The notes under the pieces: model-generated
The model's input: only the letters and a program-made list of their open reading frames with translations
What the model was told of the DNA's origin: nothing
Database searches by the model: none
Shown: one piece after another, positions 14,876-22,599 of the stretch
Position numbering within the stretch: the stretch's first letter is position 1
Layout: each line of letters begins with the position of its first letter
Translations under genes and position numbers: made by a program
Assembly (NCBI GenBank): GCA_052387095.1
Contig: JBQTJN010000019.1
Coordinates: forward strand, 1 to 64,000
DNA length: 64,000 nt
Direction of reading: 5' to 3'
Origin: JBQTJN01 sp052387095
Lineage (GTDB): Bacteria; Pseudomonadota; Alphaproteobacteria; Micavibrionales; Micavibrionaceae

Positions 14876-14934
14876 TACGCGAAGATCCGAAGTTACGAAG
14901 GAAATATAAAAACTTAAAAACTTCGGGCCTTCGC
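14876..14934. repeat. Inverted repeat in the rpsK-rpoA gap
   Basis: ACGCGAAGATCCGAAGTT near the left end is matched by the reverse complement of AACTTCGGGCCTTCGCGT at the right, at 16 of 18 positions, with an AT-rich loop. A second GC-rich hairpin (ATCCGGC-ttgc-GCCGGGAT) follows just before the rpoA ribosome-binding site. A further type of palindrome in this superoperon. Confidence 0.65.
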
Positions 14935-14988
14935 GTTTAAAAAAATTAATCCGGCTTGCGCCGGGATGATAAAAGGAAAGAGAACCAA

Positions 14989-16002
14989 ATGATACACAGA
15001 AACTGGAAAGAACTGATCAAGCCCGAGAAACTGGGCGTATCCAAATCATCCGCGCCGAACACAGGTAAAGTCATCGCCGAACCGCTCGAACGCGGCTTTG
15101 GATTGACGCTTGGCAACGCGCTGCGCCGCATCCTGCTATCGTCCCTGCAGGGCGCTGCCGTCACCGGCGTCCAGATCGATGGGGTCCTGCATGAATTCTC
15201 CTCCATCGAAGGCGTCCGCGAAGATGTCACCGATATCATTCTCAACATCAAGGCGCTTGCCGTGCGTATGCATGCCGAAGGCCCGAAGAAAATGCGCCTC
15301 TCCGCCACCGGCCCGTGCGAAGTCACAGCCGCGCAGATCGAAGCCGGTGCCGATATCGAGATCATGAATCCTGACCTCGTCATCTGCACGCTGGATAAAG
15401 GCGCGAAGCTGAACATGGAAATGACCGTCAATCTCGGCAAGGGCTACCGCCCGGCGTCCTACAACAAGCCGGAAGAAGCGCCTGTCGGCCTGATTCCGAT
15501 CGATTCCGTCTTCTCGCCTGTGCGTAAAGTCACGTACGAAGTCGAAGACACCCGCGTCGGCCAGATCACCGACTACGACAAGCTGACGATGAACGTTGAA
15601 ACCAACGGCGTTATCTCGCCCGAAGATGCCGTGGCCTATGCGGCACGCATCCTCCAGGACCAGTTGCAGATCTTCGTCAACTTCGACGAGCCGGAAGAAA
15701 GCCGCGACAGCGAGGAAGCATCCGAACTGCCGTTCAACCGCAATCTCCTGCGCAAGGTCGATGAACTGGAATTGTCTGTCCGCTCCGCGAATTGCCTCAA
15801 GAACGACAACATCGTCTATATCGGCGATCTCGTCCAGAAAAGCGAAGGCGATATGCTGCGCACGCCGAACTTCGGCCGCAAGTCGCTGAACGAAATCAAG
15901 GAAGTCCTGTCCAACATGGGTCTGCATCTCGGCATGCAGGTCGAGGGCTGGCCGCCGGAGAATATGGACGAGCTGATCAAGAAGGTCGATGAGCCGTTTT
16001 AA
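14989..16002 (+). CDS. rpoA: DNA-directed RNA polymerase alpha subunit
   Basis: Alpha dimerises to start RNA polymerase assembly. The start is placed at the ATG at 14989 (MIHRNWKELIKPEKL), as in alphaproteobacterial RpoA, with AAAGGAAAG upstream; an ATG 33 bp earlier lacks such support. The 337-residue protein has the N-terminal domain (AEPLERGFGLTLGNALRRIL, about residues 28-47) and the C-terminal domain (SANCLKNDNIVYIGDLVQK, then NFGRKSLNEIKEVL). It follows rpsK in the alpha operon; rpsD, often located here, lies instead at 34780. Confidence 0.98.
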   Translation: MIHRNWKELIKPEKLGVSKSSAPNTGKVIAEPLERGFGLTLGNALRRILLSSLQGAAVTGVQIDGVLHEFSSIEGVREDVTDIILNIKALAVRMHAEGPKKMRLSATGPCEVTAAQIEAGADIEIMNPDLVICTLDKGAKLNMEMTVNLGKGYRPASYNKPEEAPVGLIPIDSVFSPVRKVTYEVEDTRVGQITDYDKLTMNVETNGVISPEDAVAYAARILQDQLQIFVNFDEPEESRDSEEASELPFNRNLLRKVDELELSVRSANCLKNDNIVYIGDLVQKSEGDMLRTPNFGRKSLNEIKEVLSNMGLHLGMQVEGWPPENMDELIKKVDEPF

Positions 16003-16024
16003 GGATTAATGAAGGAATAAACCT

Positions 16025-16612
16025 ATGAAACACCGTATTGCACACCGCAAGCTGAACCGCGATTCCAGCCACCGCAAGGCCATGCTGGCCAATATGGCGG
16101 CTGCGCTCATCAAGCATGAGCAGATTGTCACCACCTTGCCGAAAGCCAAGGAACTGCGCCCCTACACGGAAAAGCTGATCACGCTTGGCAAAAAAGCGCT
16201 GGCCAATCCGGACAGTGCGCTTAGCCGTCGCCGCCAGGCTATCTCGACACTGCGCGATGAAACGCAGGTGAAGAAATTATTCGACGTGCTGGCCGAGCGT
16301 TATGAAGGCCGCGCCGGCGGCTATATCCGCGTTCTGAAAGCCGGTTTCCGTTATGGCGACTCCGCGCCCATGGCGCTTGTCGAGCTTGTGGATCGCGATA
16401 CATCTGCAAAAGGCAAGGACTCCGGTCCCGTGCAGTTTGACCACGCAGCGGAAGGCGAAGAAGCCGAGAAGACAAAAACAGCCCGCAAGCCGCGCACCAA
16501 AAAAGGCGTCGCTGTGAAAGGGAAAAAAAATACGGCGCCGAGGGCCGACAGTCACGGCTCCAGCAAATCCGCAGAGAAAAAGAAATCCAAAGTCCGGAAA
16601 GTGGGCGGGTAA
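16025..16612 (+). CDS. rplQ: 50S ribosomal protein L17 with basic tail
   Basis: L17 lies near the tunnel exit. MKHRIAHRKLNRDSSHRKAM and the segment EARYEGRAGGYIRVLKAGFR-like (AERYEGRAGGYIRVLKAGFR) are diagnostic. The core ends near residue 125; the remaining 70 residues are Lys/Ala/Ser-rich, against a usual total of 118-140. It is the last gene of the alpha operon and is followed by a hairpin terminator. Confidence 0.96.
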   Translation: MKHRIAHRKLNRDSSHRKAMLANMAAALIKHEQIVTTLPKAKELRPYTEKLITLGKKALANPDSALSRRRQAISTLRDETQVKKLFDVLAERYEGRAGGYIRVLKAGFRYGDSAPMALVELVDRDTSAKGKDSGPVQFDHAAEGEEAEKTKTARKPRTKKGVAVKGKKNTAPRADSHGSSKSAEKKKSKVRKVGG

Positions 16613-16676
16613 CTCCCAATTTGTCACCCCCGCGGTTCGAGTAGCGAACACTAACGGCGGGGGTCCATAAGGTCAA

Positions 16677-16701
16677 CCCGCTTTGGCGGGCTGTCTTTTT
16701 T
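16677..16701 (+). terminator. Rho-independent terminator of the alpha operon
   Basis: CCCGC-tttg-GCGGG followed within a few bases by a run of seven T. It lies 65 bp after the rplQ stop, with further GC-rich palindromes (16624-16664 and 16706-16762) around it. Confidence 0.65.
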
Positions 16702-16705
16702 CCGG

Positions 16706-16762
16706 ATCCCCGCTGTGCGAATTCCCCCGGATCAAGTCCGGGGTCATGCCGCGGGGATGACA
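16706..16762. repeat. GC-rich palindrome cluster between rplQ and panC
   Basis: ATCCCCGC and GCGGGGAT face each other, enclosing CCCCGGA-tcaag-TCCGGGG. It lies where the two operons converge and may also terminate panC transcription, but no T-tract is evident on that strand. Confidence 0.5.
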
Positions 16763-16772
16763 TTGATATTTT

Positions 16773-17615
16773 TTATACCGCCACGTTATCAATCAGCCGC
16801 ACCCCGGCCAGTTTGGCGGCGACGAGCAGACGGGCGGGGGCGCGCACCAGCTCCTTGATAGGGCGCAGCGTCTCCGCATCACGGAGTTCCAGATATTGCA
16901 CCTCTTCAAACCCCGCCCGGCGGATTTTCTCGATTGCGGCGGCGATCAGGACCGGTTTTTTGTCGAGAGAAATTCTGAATTGCGCTGCCAGCGTAAATAA
17001 AATCTCGTTCAGGGCCTGCGCCTGCCGTAACTGTTCCGGCGTGAAATAGGCGTTGCGGGACGACAGCGCCAGTCCCTTGGAATCGCGTATGATCGGTGCG
17101 GCCCGGATCGCGATCGGCAGCTGATCGTCCAGCACCATTTCGCGGATAACACAAAGCTGCTGGTAATCTTTCTCGCCGAACACGGCCAGTTGCGGTTGGA
17201 CATGGTCGAAGAGTTTGCGCACCACCGTCACCACGCCATCGAAAAAATGGGGCCGGAAAAAGCTTTCCAGTTCGCGCGCGGCAAGCCCTGCCTTCATATC
17301 CGCGGCAAAACCGTCCGGGTACATTTCGTCCATATCCGGGATGTAAACCAGGTGCGTGCCGCTCTTTTCCAGCAGGGCCAGGTCCTGTTCTTCCTGACGC
17401 GGGTAGGATCTATAATCCTCGTGCGGCGCGAACTGCGTCGGGTTAACGAAAACACTTGCGACGCAGCGGTCTGAATTCTCCAGTGCGATTCGAACCAGCG
17501 ATAAATGACCTTCATGCAGCGCGCCCATCGTCGGGACAAAACCGGTGCGGAGATTTTCCGCGCGCCAGATTTTGAGCTCGCGTTCGAGTTCGAGGCGCGT
17601 GCGGGCAATCTTCAT
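16773..17615 (-). CDS. panC: Pantothenate synthetase
   Basis: Joins pantoate and beta-alanine using ATP, the last step of pantothenate synthesis. Motifs: FVPTMGALHEGHLSL (about residues 27-41, the HxGH-type nucleotide site), VFVNPTQF, and SSRNAYFTPEQ near residue 183. Length 280 is normal. The start overlaps the panB stop by 4 bp, so the two are translationally coupled in a panBC operon transcribed leftwards. Confidence 0.96.
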   Translation of the reverse strand: MKIARTRLELERELKIWRAENLRTGFVPTMGALHEGHLSLVRIALENSDRCVASVFVNPTQFAPHEDYRSYPRQEEQDLALLEKSGTHLVYIPDMDEMYPDGFAADMKAGLAARELESFFRPHFFDGVVTVVRKLFDHVQPQLAVFGEKDYQQLCVIREMVLDDQLPIAIRAAPIIRDSKGLALSSRNAYFTPEQLRQAQALNEILFTLAAQFRISLDKKPVLIAAAIEKIRRAGFEEVQYLELRDAETLRPIKELVRAPARLLVAAKLAGVRLIDNVAV

Positions 17616-18445
17616 AAAGCTTTTTTGGCCGTGGAAAAAAATTCCGGCGTATAGACATGGCTCTCCGCAGGAAATTTTCCTGCCCGCACATCCAGCGCAT
17701 AAGTCGCCGCCGCGCGCGCGATATCGCTGGCGATATCGCCGTATTTCTGCACGAATTTCGGGGTTTTGCTGTAGAGCAGCCCCAGCATTTCATCCGTCAC
17801 CAGCACCTGCCCGTCGCAGGCGGCCGATGCCCCTATGCCGATGGAGGGGATTTTGACGGAAGCCGTAATATCGCGCGCGACGTTTTCAATTGTAGCCTCG
17901 ATCACGAAGGCAAACGCCCCCGCCTGTTCTATGCTTCGCGCATCATTCAGCAGCCGCTGCTCTTCCTGTTCGCCCCGGCCCTTGATCTTGTAGCCGCCTT
18001 CTTTGATAACCGATTGCGGCAGCAAGCCGATATGGCCCATCACCGGGATATCGCGCGAGACAAGATAATGAATCGTCTCTGCCATTTCCGCGCCGCCTTC
18101 CAGCTTGACGCCGCAAGCCGCGGTTTCATTAATAACGCGCGATGCGGATGCATGGGCCTGCTCCGGGTTTTTCTCGTACGTGCCGAACGGCATATCGACA
18201 ATGACGCAGGATTTGTGCGAGCCGCGCATGACGCCCTGCGCGTGGTTGATCATCATATTAAGCGTAACGCCGAGCGTATTCTCCATGCCGTACAGCGCCA
18301 TGCCGACGGAATCGCCGACCAGCAGAACATCTGTATGGGGATCGAGAATATGCGCCATCGGCGCCGTATAGGCCGTGAGGCAGACGACCTTTTGCTTGCG
18401 GGCCTTGTAACCGGTAATATCCGAAGGGGTTATGCGCTGTGCCAT
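17612..18445 (-). CDS. panB: 3-methyl-2-oxobutanoate hydroxymethyltransferase
   Basis: Transfers a hydroxymethyl group from methylene-tetrahydrofolate to alpha-ketoisovalerate, the first committed step to pantothenate. LLVGDSVGMALYGMENTLGVTL (from about residue 41) and GHIGLLPQS, and the C-terminal IGIGASAACDGQVLVTDEMLG, are diagnostic. Length 277 is normal. It is the first gene of panBC; no clear Shine-Dalgarno precedes its ATG. Confidence 0.96.
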   Translation of the reverse strand: MAQRITPSDITGYKARKQKVVCLTAYTAPMAHILDPHTDVLLVGDSVGMALYGMENTLGVTLNMMINHAQGVMRGSHKSCVIVDMPFGTYEKNPEQAHASASRVINETAACGVKLEGGAEMAETIHYLVSRDIPVMGHIGLLPQSVIKEGGYKIKGRGEQEEQRLLNDARSIEQAGAFAFVIEATIENVARDITASVKIPSIGIGASAACDGQVLVTDEMLGLLYSKTPKFVQKYGDIASDIARAAATYALDVRAGKFPAESHVYTPEFFSTAKKAL

Positions 18446-18506
18446 AGGGCACTAAACTAGCAGAATTAAAAGAGGGGTTCCAGCCCGTAAAAAGGGCGGA
18501 AAACCG

Positions 18507-18953
18507 TTAAATATCGTGATGCTGGATAAGGCACATGAAGCGGCAATCCGGCTTGATAAACTCATGCAGGAATTCTGCAAGATCGTCTTTATTGGACAGG
18601 TCGTAACCATAGCAATGCTCGTCAGGCGCTTGTTTAACCTTGTCGATAAACTCAAAAAATTGCTCAGTCGTCATGACTCTGCCGTCTTTGAATTCAATAT
18701 GAGACGGCATAAAATAATCATCGCGCTGGTCAGAATTCACAACAATCGCGAGCATCATGATGTAATCCTGATTATTCTCGCCTTCCTGCCGTTTTTTGGC
18801 TTCGATAATCTCAAGAGATTTTCTGTACTTTATTAGGGTATTGGTTTCCGTTGTCGATGCCAGGTAAAAAGAAGCAGCGGTATACTTCGTAAGGGTGACT
18901 GCCCCTGCAAAATCAGTGGTCGTGTTTACTCCGGCTTCTGATCTTAATCTCAT
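18507..18953 (-). CDS. Hypothetical protein
   Basis: A 148-residue soluble-looking protein I cannot assign. It has no signal peptide; the C-terminal half is acidic and holds three Cys (one in EHCYGYDLSN, two in KPDCRFMCLIQ). It is divergent from the GlyRS gene with a 104-bp intergenic region, and somewhat more AT-rich than its neighbours. It could be an accessory gene. Confidence 0.55.
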   Translation of the reverse strand: MRLRSEAGVNTTTDFAGAVTLTKYTAASFYLASTTETNTLIKYRKSLEIIEAKKRQEGENNQDYIMMLAIVVNSDQRDDYFMPSHIEFKDGRVMTTEQFFEFIDKVKQAPDEHCYGYDLSNKDDLAEFLHEFIKPDCRFMCLIQHHDI

Positions 18954-19057
18954 TTAACCCAAACTATAGCATAAAACCCTTGCAAACTCAAAGTTTTACG
19001 GCCTAAAGCATTGATTTCACTCTTGCTTTTACCTCAAAAACTCGGCCTAATGCCCTG

Positions 19058-20569
19058 ATGAGTGACGCACCCAAAGACATGAAAGACATCGTCGCGCTGG
19101 CCAAGCGTCGCGGTTTCGTCTTCCCGGCCTCCGACATTTACGGCGGGCTGAACGGCTTCTGGGATTACGGCCCGCTCGGGGTTGAGCTGAAAAATAATCT
19201 GCGCGATTTGTGGTGGAAATCGATGGTCACCTGTCCCCCCATTGGTCCGGATGGCGAGCCCGTCGAGATTGTGGGACTGGATTCTGCTATTATTCAACAT
19301 CCCAAAGCCTGGGAAGCTTCGGGCCATGTCGGCGGCTTCACCGACCCAAGAATAGATTGTCGGGAAACAAAATTAAGATATCGCGCTGATCATATAATTA
19401 TTCTTAGAGGATCATCTAAAACAGAATATGAACCAGCGTTTTTAAGTGATGCCCCGATTGAAGACATCAATAAGCGTTTAAAAAAACTAGGACTTCCTTC
19501 TGAGGATAATTTTCCTGAAAGAGTTTTTTTGACCGGCTATGCTGAAATTCAAAATATTGACAAGGTTTGGGGCCCTGATGCCAAGGAGCCTGGTACACTA
19601 ACGCAACCGCGTCAGTTTAATTTAATGTTCCCAACTTTCGTGGGCGCTACGGCCGGTGAAGAAAACAAGGCCTACCTGCGTCCCGAAACCGCGCAGGGAA
19701 TTTTCCTCAATTTCAAGAACGTGCTCGATTCATCCCGTGTCAAAATGCCCTTTGGAATCGCGCAAATCGGCAAAGCCTTCCGCAACGAAGTGACGCCGCG
19801 CAATTTCATTTTCCGCTCCCGCGAATTCGAACAGATGGAAATGGAATGGTTCTGCCGCCCGGAAGAAGCCGGAAAATGGATGGATTTCTGGTTCGACCAG
19901 CGCACAAAATTCTGGAAGAATCTCGGCCTTTCGGACAAAAATCTCCAGCTCCGTAAGCATGGGCAGGATGAATTGTCCCACTACGCGAAAGAGGGGCTCG
20001 GCACATCCGATATCGAATATAAATTCCCCTTTTCCGCACCCGGTTTCGGCGAGCTTGAGGGCATCGCCCACCGCTGCGATTTCGACCTTACGCAGCACAC
20101 AAAATTCTCCGGCGAGAAGCTCGATTATTTCGACCCTGCCACCAATGAACACTTCGTGCCCCATGTGATCGAGCCGGCCGCCGGCCTCACCCGCGGCGTG
20201 CTCGCGTTGCTCTGTGAGGCTTACACCGTTGATCCGAACCGCCCTTCTGGCGTCTATTTGAATTTCCACCCGAAGGTCGCGCCGAAGAAGGCCGCGATCC
20301 TCCCGCTCACCGCCAAGGACGAACACGTGCCGATCGCGCGCAAATTATATTTTGAGCTACGCGGGGAATTCGCCGTCGATCTCGATATCAAGCAGAATAT
20401 AGGCAAGCGCTATGCCCGCCAGGATGAAATCGGCACGCCTTACTGCTTCACGATCGACAATGATACGGTGGCAGACGGCACGGTCACGGCGCGCGAGCGC
20501 AATACCATGGCGCAGGAGCGCATGCATATTGATAAAGTCGCCGAATTCTTGCGCGAAAAAATCAGGTAG
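19058..20569 (+). CDS. glyS: Glycyl-tRNA synthetase (single-chain type), mosaic composition
   Basis: Charges tRNA-Gly. This is the 503-residue homodimer type (as in Thermus and eukaryotes), not the alpha/beta type. FPASDIYGGLNGFWDYGPLG (about residues 24-43), RPETAQGIF with FRNEVTPRNF (class II motif 2), and TRGVLALL (motif 3) are present. Codons for roughly residues 100-190 (19360-19630) are strongly AT-rich, 34% GC over 19381-19560 by count, against 50-62% in 60-bp samples on either side. The reading frame is intact. This looks like an internal segment from a different donor. Confidence 0.95.
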   Translation: MSDAPKDMKDIVALAKRRGFVFPASDIYGGLNGFWDYGPLGVELKNNLRDLWWKSMVTCPPIGPDGEPVEIVGLDSAIIQHPKAWEASGHVGGFTDPRIDCRETKLRYRADHIIILRGSSKTEYEPAFLSDAPIEDINKRLKKLGLPSEDNFPERVFLTGYAEIQNIDKVWGPDAKEPGTLTQPRQFNLMFPTFVGATAGEENKAYLRPETAQGIFLNFKNVLDSSRVKMPFGIAQIGKAFRNEVTPRNFIFRSREFEQMEMEWFCRPEEAGKWMDFWFDQRTKFWKNLGLSDKNLQLRKHGQDELSHYAKEGLGTSDIEYKFPFSAPGFGELEGIAHRCDFDLTQHTKFSGEKLDYFDPATNEHFVPHVIEPAAGLTRGVLALLCEAYTVDPNRPSGVYLNFHPKVAPKKAAILPLTAKDEHVPIARKLYFELRGEFAVDLDIKQNIGKRYARQDEIGTPYCFTIDNDTVADGTVTARERNTMAQERMHIDKVAEFLREKIR

Positions 20570-20580
20570 CTTAAAATCAC

Positions 20581-20729
20581 CGTCATCGCGAGCGAACGCG
20601 AAGCAACCCCAAGGGGTTGTTCGCTCTTTTAAAAAAGCAAACAAACCTGCGGTTTGCTTTGCGAGAGCGTGGCGATCCATCCCACCGCCGGCTGGATTGC
20701 TTCGTCAGCTAAGCTTCCTCGCAATGACG
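20581..20729. repeat. Family B palindrome, copy 3, with nested hairpins
   Basis: CGTCATCGCGAG at the left and CTCGCAATGACG at the right. Inside lie a family D hairpin (20598-20638) and a second hairpin formed by GCAAACAAACC and GGTTTGCTTTGC. At 149 bp it is the longest copy in the window. Confidence 0.8.
20598..20638. repeat. Family D hairpin GCGAAGCAAC..GTTGTTCGC, copy 1
   Basis: GCGAAGCAAC and GTTGTTCGC enclose CCC-aa-GGG, followed by a T-run and AAAAAAG. The same outer sequence recurs upstream of rpsD with a different but still paired inner stem. Confidence 0.65.
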
Positions 20730-20730
20730 G

Positions 20731-21456
20731 TTAGATAGATTTGAGATTTCTTAAAACTGCATCCGCCTCGGGCGTATAACTGCCATCCTTCTCGTGCAAC
20801 ACCAGGCCCGGGTTCAAAATCGCCGGGGTCTTGCGGTTTTTAAGGGCTCTTATGATCACGCGCTTCGCCGGCTCGCCCGCATGCGGCCAGAGCGGGATAA
20901 TCTCGATGGCGCCGAATTTTTTCCCCAGCTTCTGGATGATTTTATCGATATGGTCCGCCCGGTGGATGAGGGTCAGGCTGCCGCCGTTTTTCAGCATGTT
21001 AAAGCCGGTATCGATCCAGTCTTTCAAATTCGTATTTTCATCAATATGACCGAGCGCCCGCGCCTTTTTTTCGAACGGAGATGCCATATGCGTTCCCGCC
21101 TCGAGAAAAGGCGGGTTGCAGATCACATGATGGAATTTCCCGTCGCGCAGGTTTTTGATGTCCTCGTAAATAAACGTGCAGACATCGGCAACCCCGTTCA
21201 GCGCCGCATTTTGCCGTGCCAGATCTATATGATCGCCCTGTATGTCCACGCCCGTCAGGTGTGCGCCTGTCACGCGTGCCAGCACGCAAAATCCCGCGCT
21301 GCCGACGCCGCACCCGAGATCTAGGACATGATCGCCGGATTTCGCGGGGCAGGCCGCCGCTAGCATGACGCTGTCCAGCGAAGTGCGGAATCCGCCTTCC
21401 GCCTGCAGCAACTGCACGCGTTTATCGAGAATATGAATGGGATTGGTAGAGCTCAT
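20731..21456 (-). CDS. TrmN6-like tRNA1(Val) adenine N6-methyltransferase family
   Basis: A 241-residue class I SAM-dependent methyltransferase. VLDLGCGVGSAGFCVL (about residues 44-59) is the SAM site, GVDIQ the acidic loop, and NPPF (about residue 113) is the N6-adenine motif. The length and motifs fit the TrmN6/YfiC family that modifies A37 of tRNA-Val. RsmC-like or HemK-like enzymes share NPPF but differ in length. Its flanks are family B repeats on both sides, so it is probably a single-gene unit. Confidence 0.8.
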   Translation of the reverse strand: MSSTNPIHILDKRVQLLQAEGGFRTSLDSVMLAAACPAKSGDHVLDLGCGVGSAGFCVLARVTGAHLTGVDIQGDHIDLARQNAALNGVADVCTFIYEDIKNLRDGKFHHVICNPPFLEAGTHMASPFEKKARALGHIDENTNLKDWIDTGFNMLKNGGSLTLIHRADHIDKIIQKLGKKFGAIEIIPLWPHAGEPAKRVIIRALKNRKTPAILNPGLVLHEKDGSYTPEADAVLRNLKSI

Positions 21457-21480
21457 GATTTATTAATAACATTCCTCCGG

Positions 21481-21560
21481 CGTCATTGCGAGGAGCATAT
21501 GCGACGAAGCAATCCATACTTTTTTAAAAGTAGATTGCTTCGCTATCGCTCATAATGACG
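21481..21560. repeat. Family B palindrome, copy 4 (degenerate)
   Basis: CGTCATTGCGAGGAGC at the left, CATAATGACG at the right, with CGAAGCAATC / GATTGCTTCG inside; 80 bp. The right end has lost the usual CGCA. Confidence 0.75.
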
Positions 21561-21564
21561 AAGA

Positions 21565-22524
21565 TTATTGAACTTTCGAAGGACGATCAACCGTTGGCAG
21601 ACCCAGCTGGCTGAGAAACATGATTTCGACCGGATTACTCATCAGCGTCTGTGTCGGTACGAGAGCATTATACCGTTTTGGCGCAAAGGCGTAGTTTGTA
21701 CCGGTCCCTGCTGCCGGCGCATCAGAGAGCAGGGCGTTCACGGTATTGTTTTTAAAGACCAGGCTGGCGGTCCGGGATGCGGCGCTGTCTTGATTTTCAT
21801 CAACACGGATCGACGGGCCCATAAAGCGCTGACCGCCTTCAGGCTTGGCGTCGTTCTCGGCAAAAGCCGTGGAAATATCGGCATTTTTAATTTCAAATTT
21901 CCGGTCGAAGAACGCGTAAACCTCGTCCATGGTTTTCGGGCGGCCGGTTTTTGTGTCGTAGAAAACATTGCGGTTGGCGCGTGCGGCGGCGGGGAAAATA
22001 ACGGCCGCGCTTTGCGCCGGGTCGGCGTCACGCGCTTTCAAAAATGCCGAAGCCCCGCCCGCGCCCATGAAATGCGCGAAATAGAGTTCTGTCGGGCCGA
22101 CCTTGCCGCCCCAGTGGGATTTAAGGAAACTCTCATTCTCGCGGGCAAACTCTGCCGCCATGGCCGAGGCTTTCTCGGGATCGTTTCGTAATTCCAGAAT
22201 CTCCTTGCGCGCACTTTTATCCGCGACCTTGCCGCGTACTCCAATCTGCGCGGCCTCGGCCGCCATGCCGTGCGCGGCGCCGTGTTTTTTGACCATGGAG
22301 AGCCACGTGCTTTCGATGAACTGGTAGAGACCTGAGGCTGAACTGGTTTTTGCTTTAACGTCCTGGTCGAAATTGCTCTCGGCGGAGGCCTGCTGCACCA
22401 TGTAGGCAAAATTGACGCCTGTCCGGGCACTGGCTTTGGTTATGGCATTCATGACGGAGGTTGACGCCCGTGCCGTCAGGGAGACTAACATCTTGTTTTG
22501 AATTGTATTTGCCGCCAGATCCAT
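21565..22524 (-). CDS. Lytic transglycosylase (SLT domain) protein
   Basis: Cleaves the glycan strand of peptidoglycan. The SLT signature QQASAESNFDQDVKAKTSSA (about residues 44-63), with a catalytic Glu near 49, and SGLYQFIESTWLSMV match goose-type and Slt transglycosylases. No signal peptide is visible with the ATG at 22524; an in-frame ATG at 22578 adds 18 residues but would leave only a few bases to the divergent gene. The 319-residue chain has a Thr/Ala-rich C-terminus. Flagellar or secretion-linked variants look similar, but no such neighbours are seen. Confidence 0.8.
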   Translation of the reverse strand: MDLAANTIQNKMLVSLTARASTSVMNAITKASARTGVNFAYMVQQASAESNFDQDVKAKTSSASGLYQFIESTWLSMVKKHGAAHGMAAEAAQIGVRGKVADKSARKEILELRNDPEKASAMAAEFARENESFLKSHWGGKVGPTELYFAHFMGAGGASAFLKARDADPAQSAAVIFPAAARANRNVFYDTKTGRPKTMDEVYAFFDRKFEIKNADISTAFAENDAKPEGGQRFMGPSIRVDENQDSAASRTASLVFKNNTVNALLSDAPAAGTGTNYAFAPKRYNALVPTQTLMSNPVEIMFLSQLGLPTVDRPSKVQ

Positions 22525-22599
22525 CAATAATATCCCAAGCCTGTCTGTTTTGCGTACTCCGATAACTGCAACCCCCATGCCAGAATGAGTTCAGCACGC

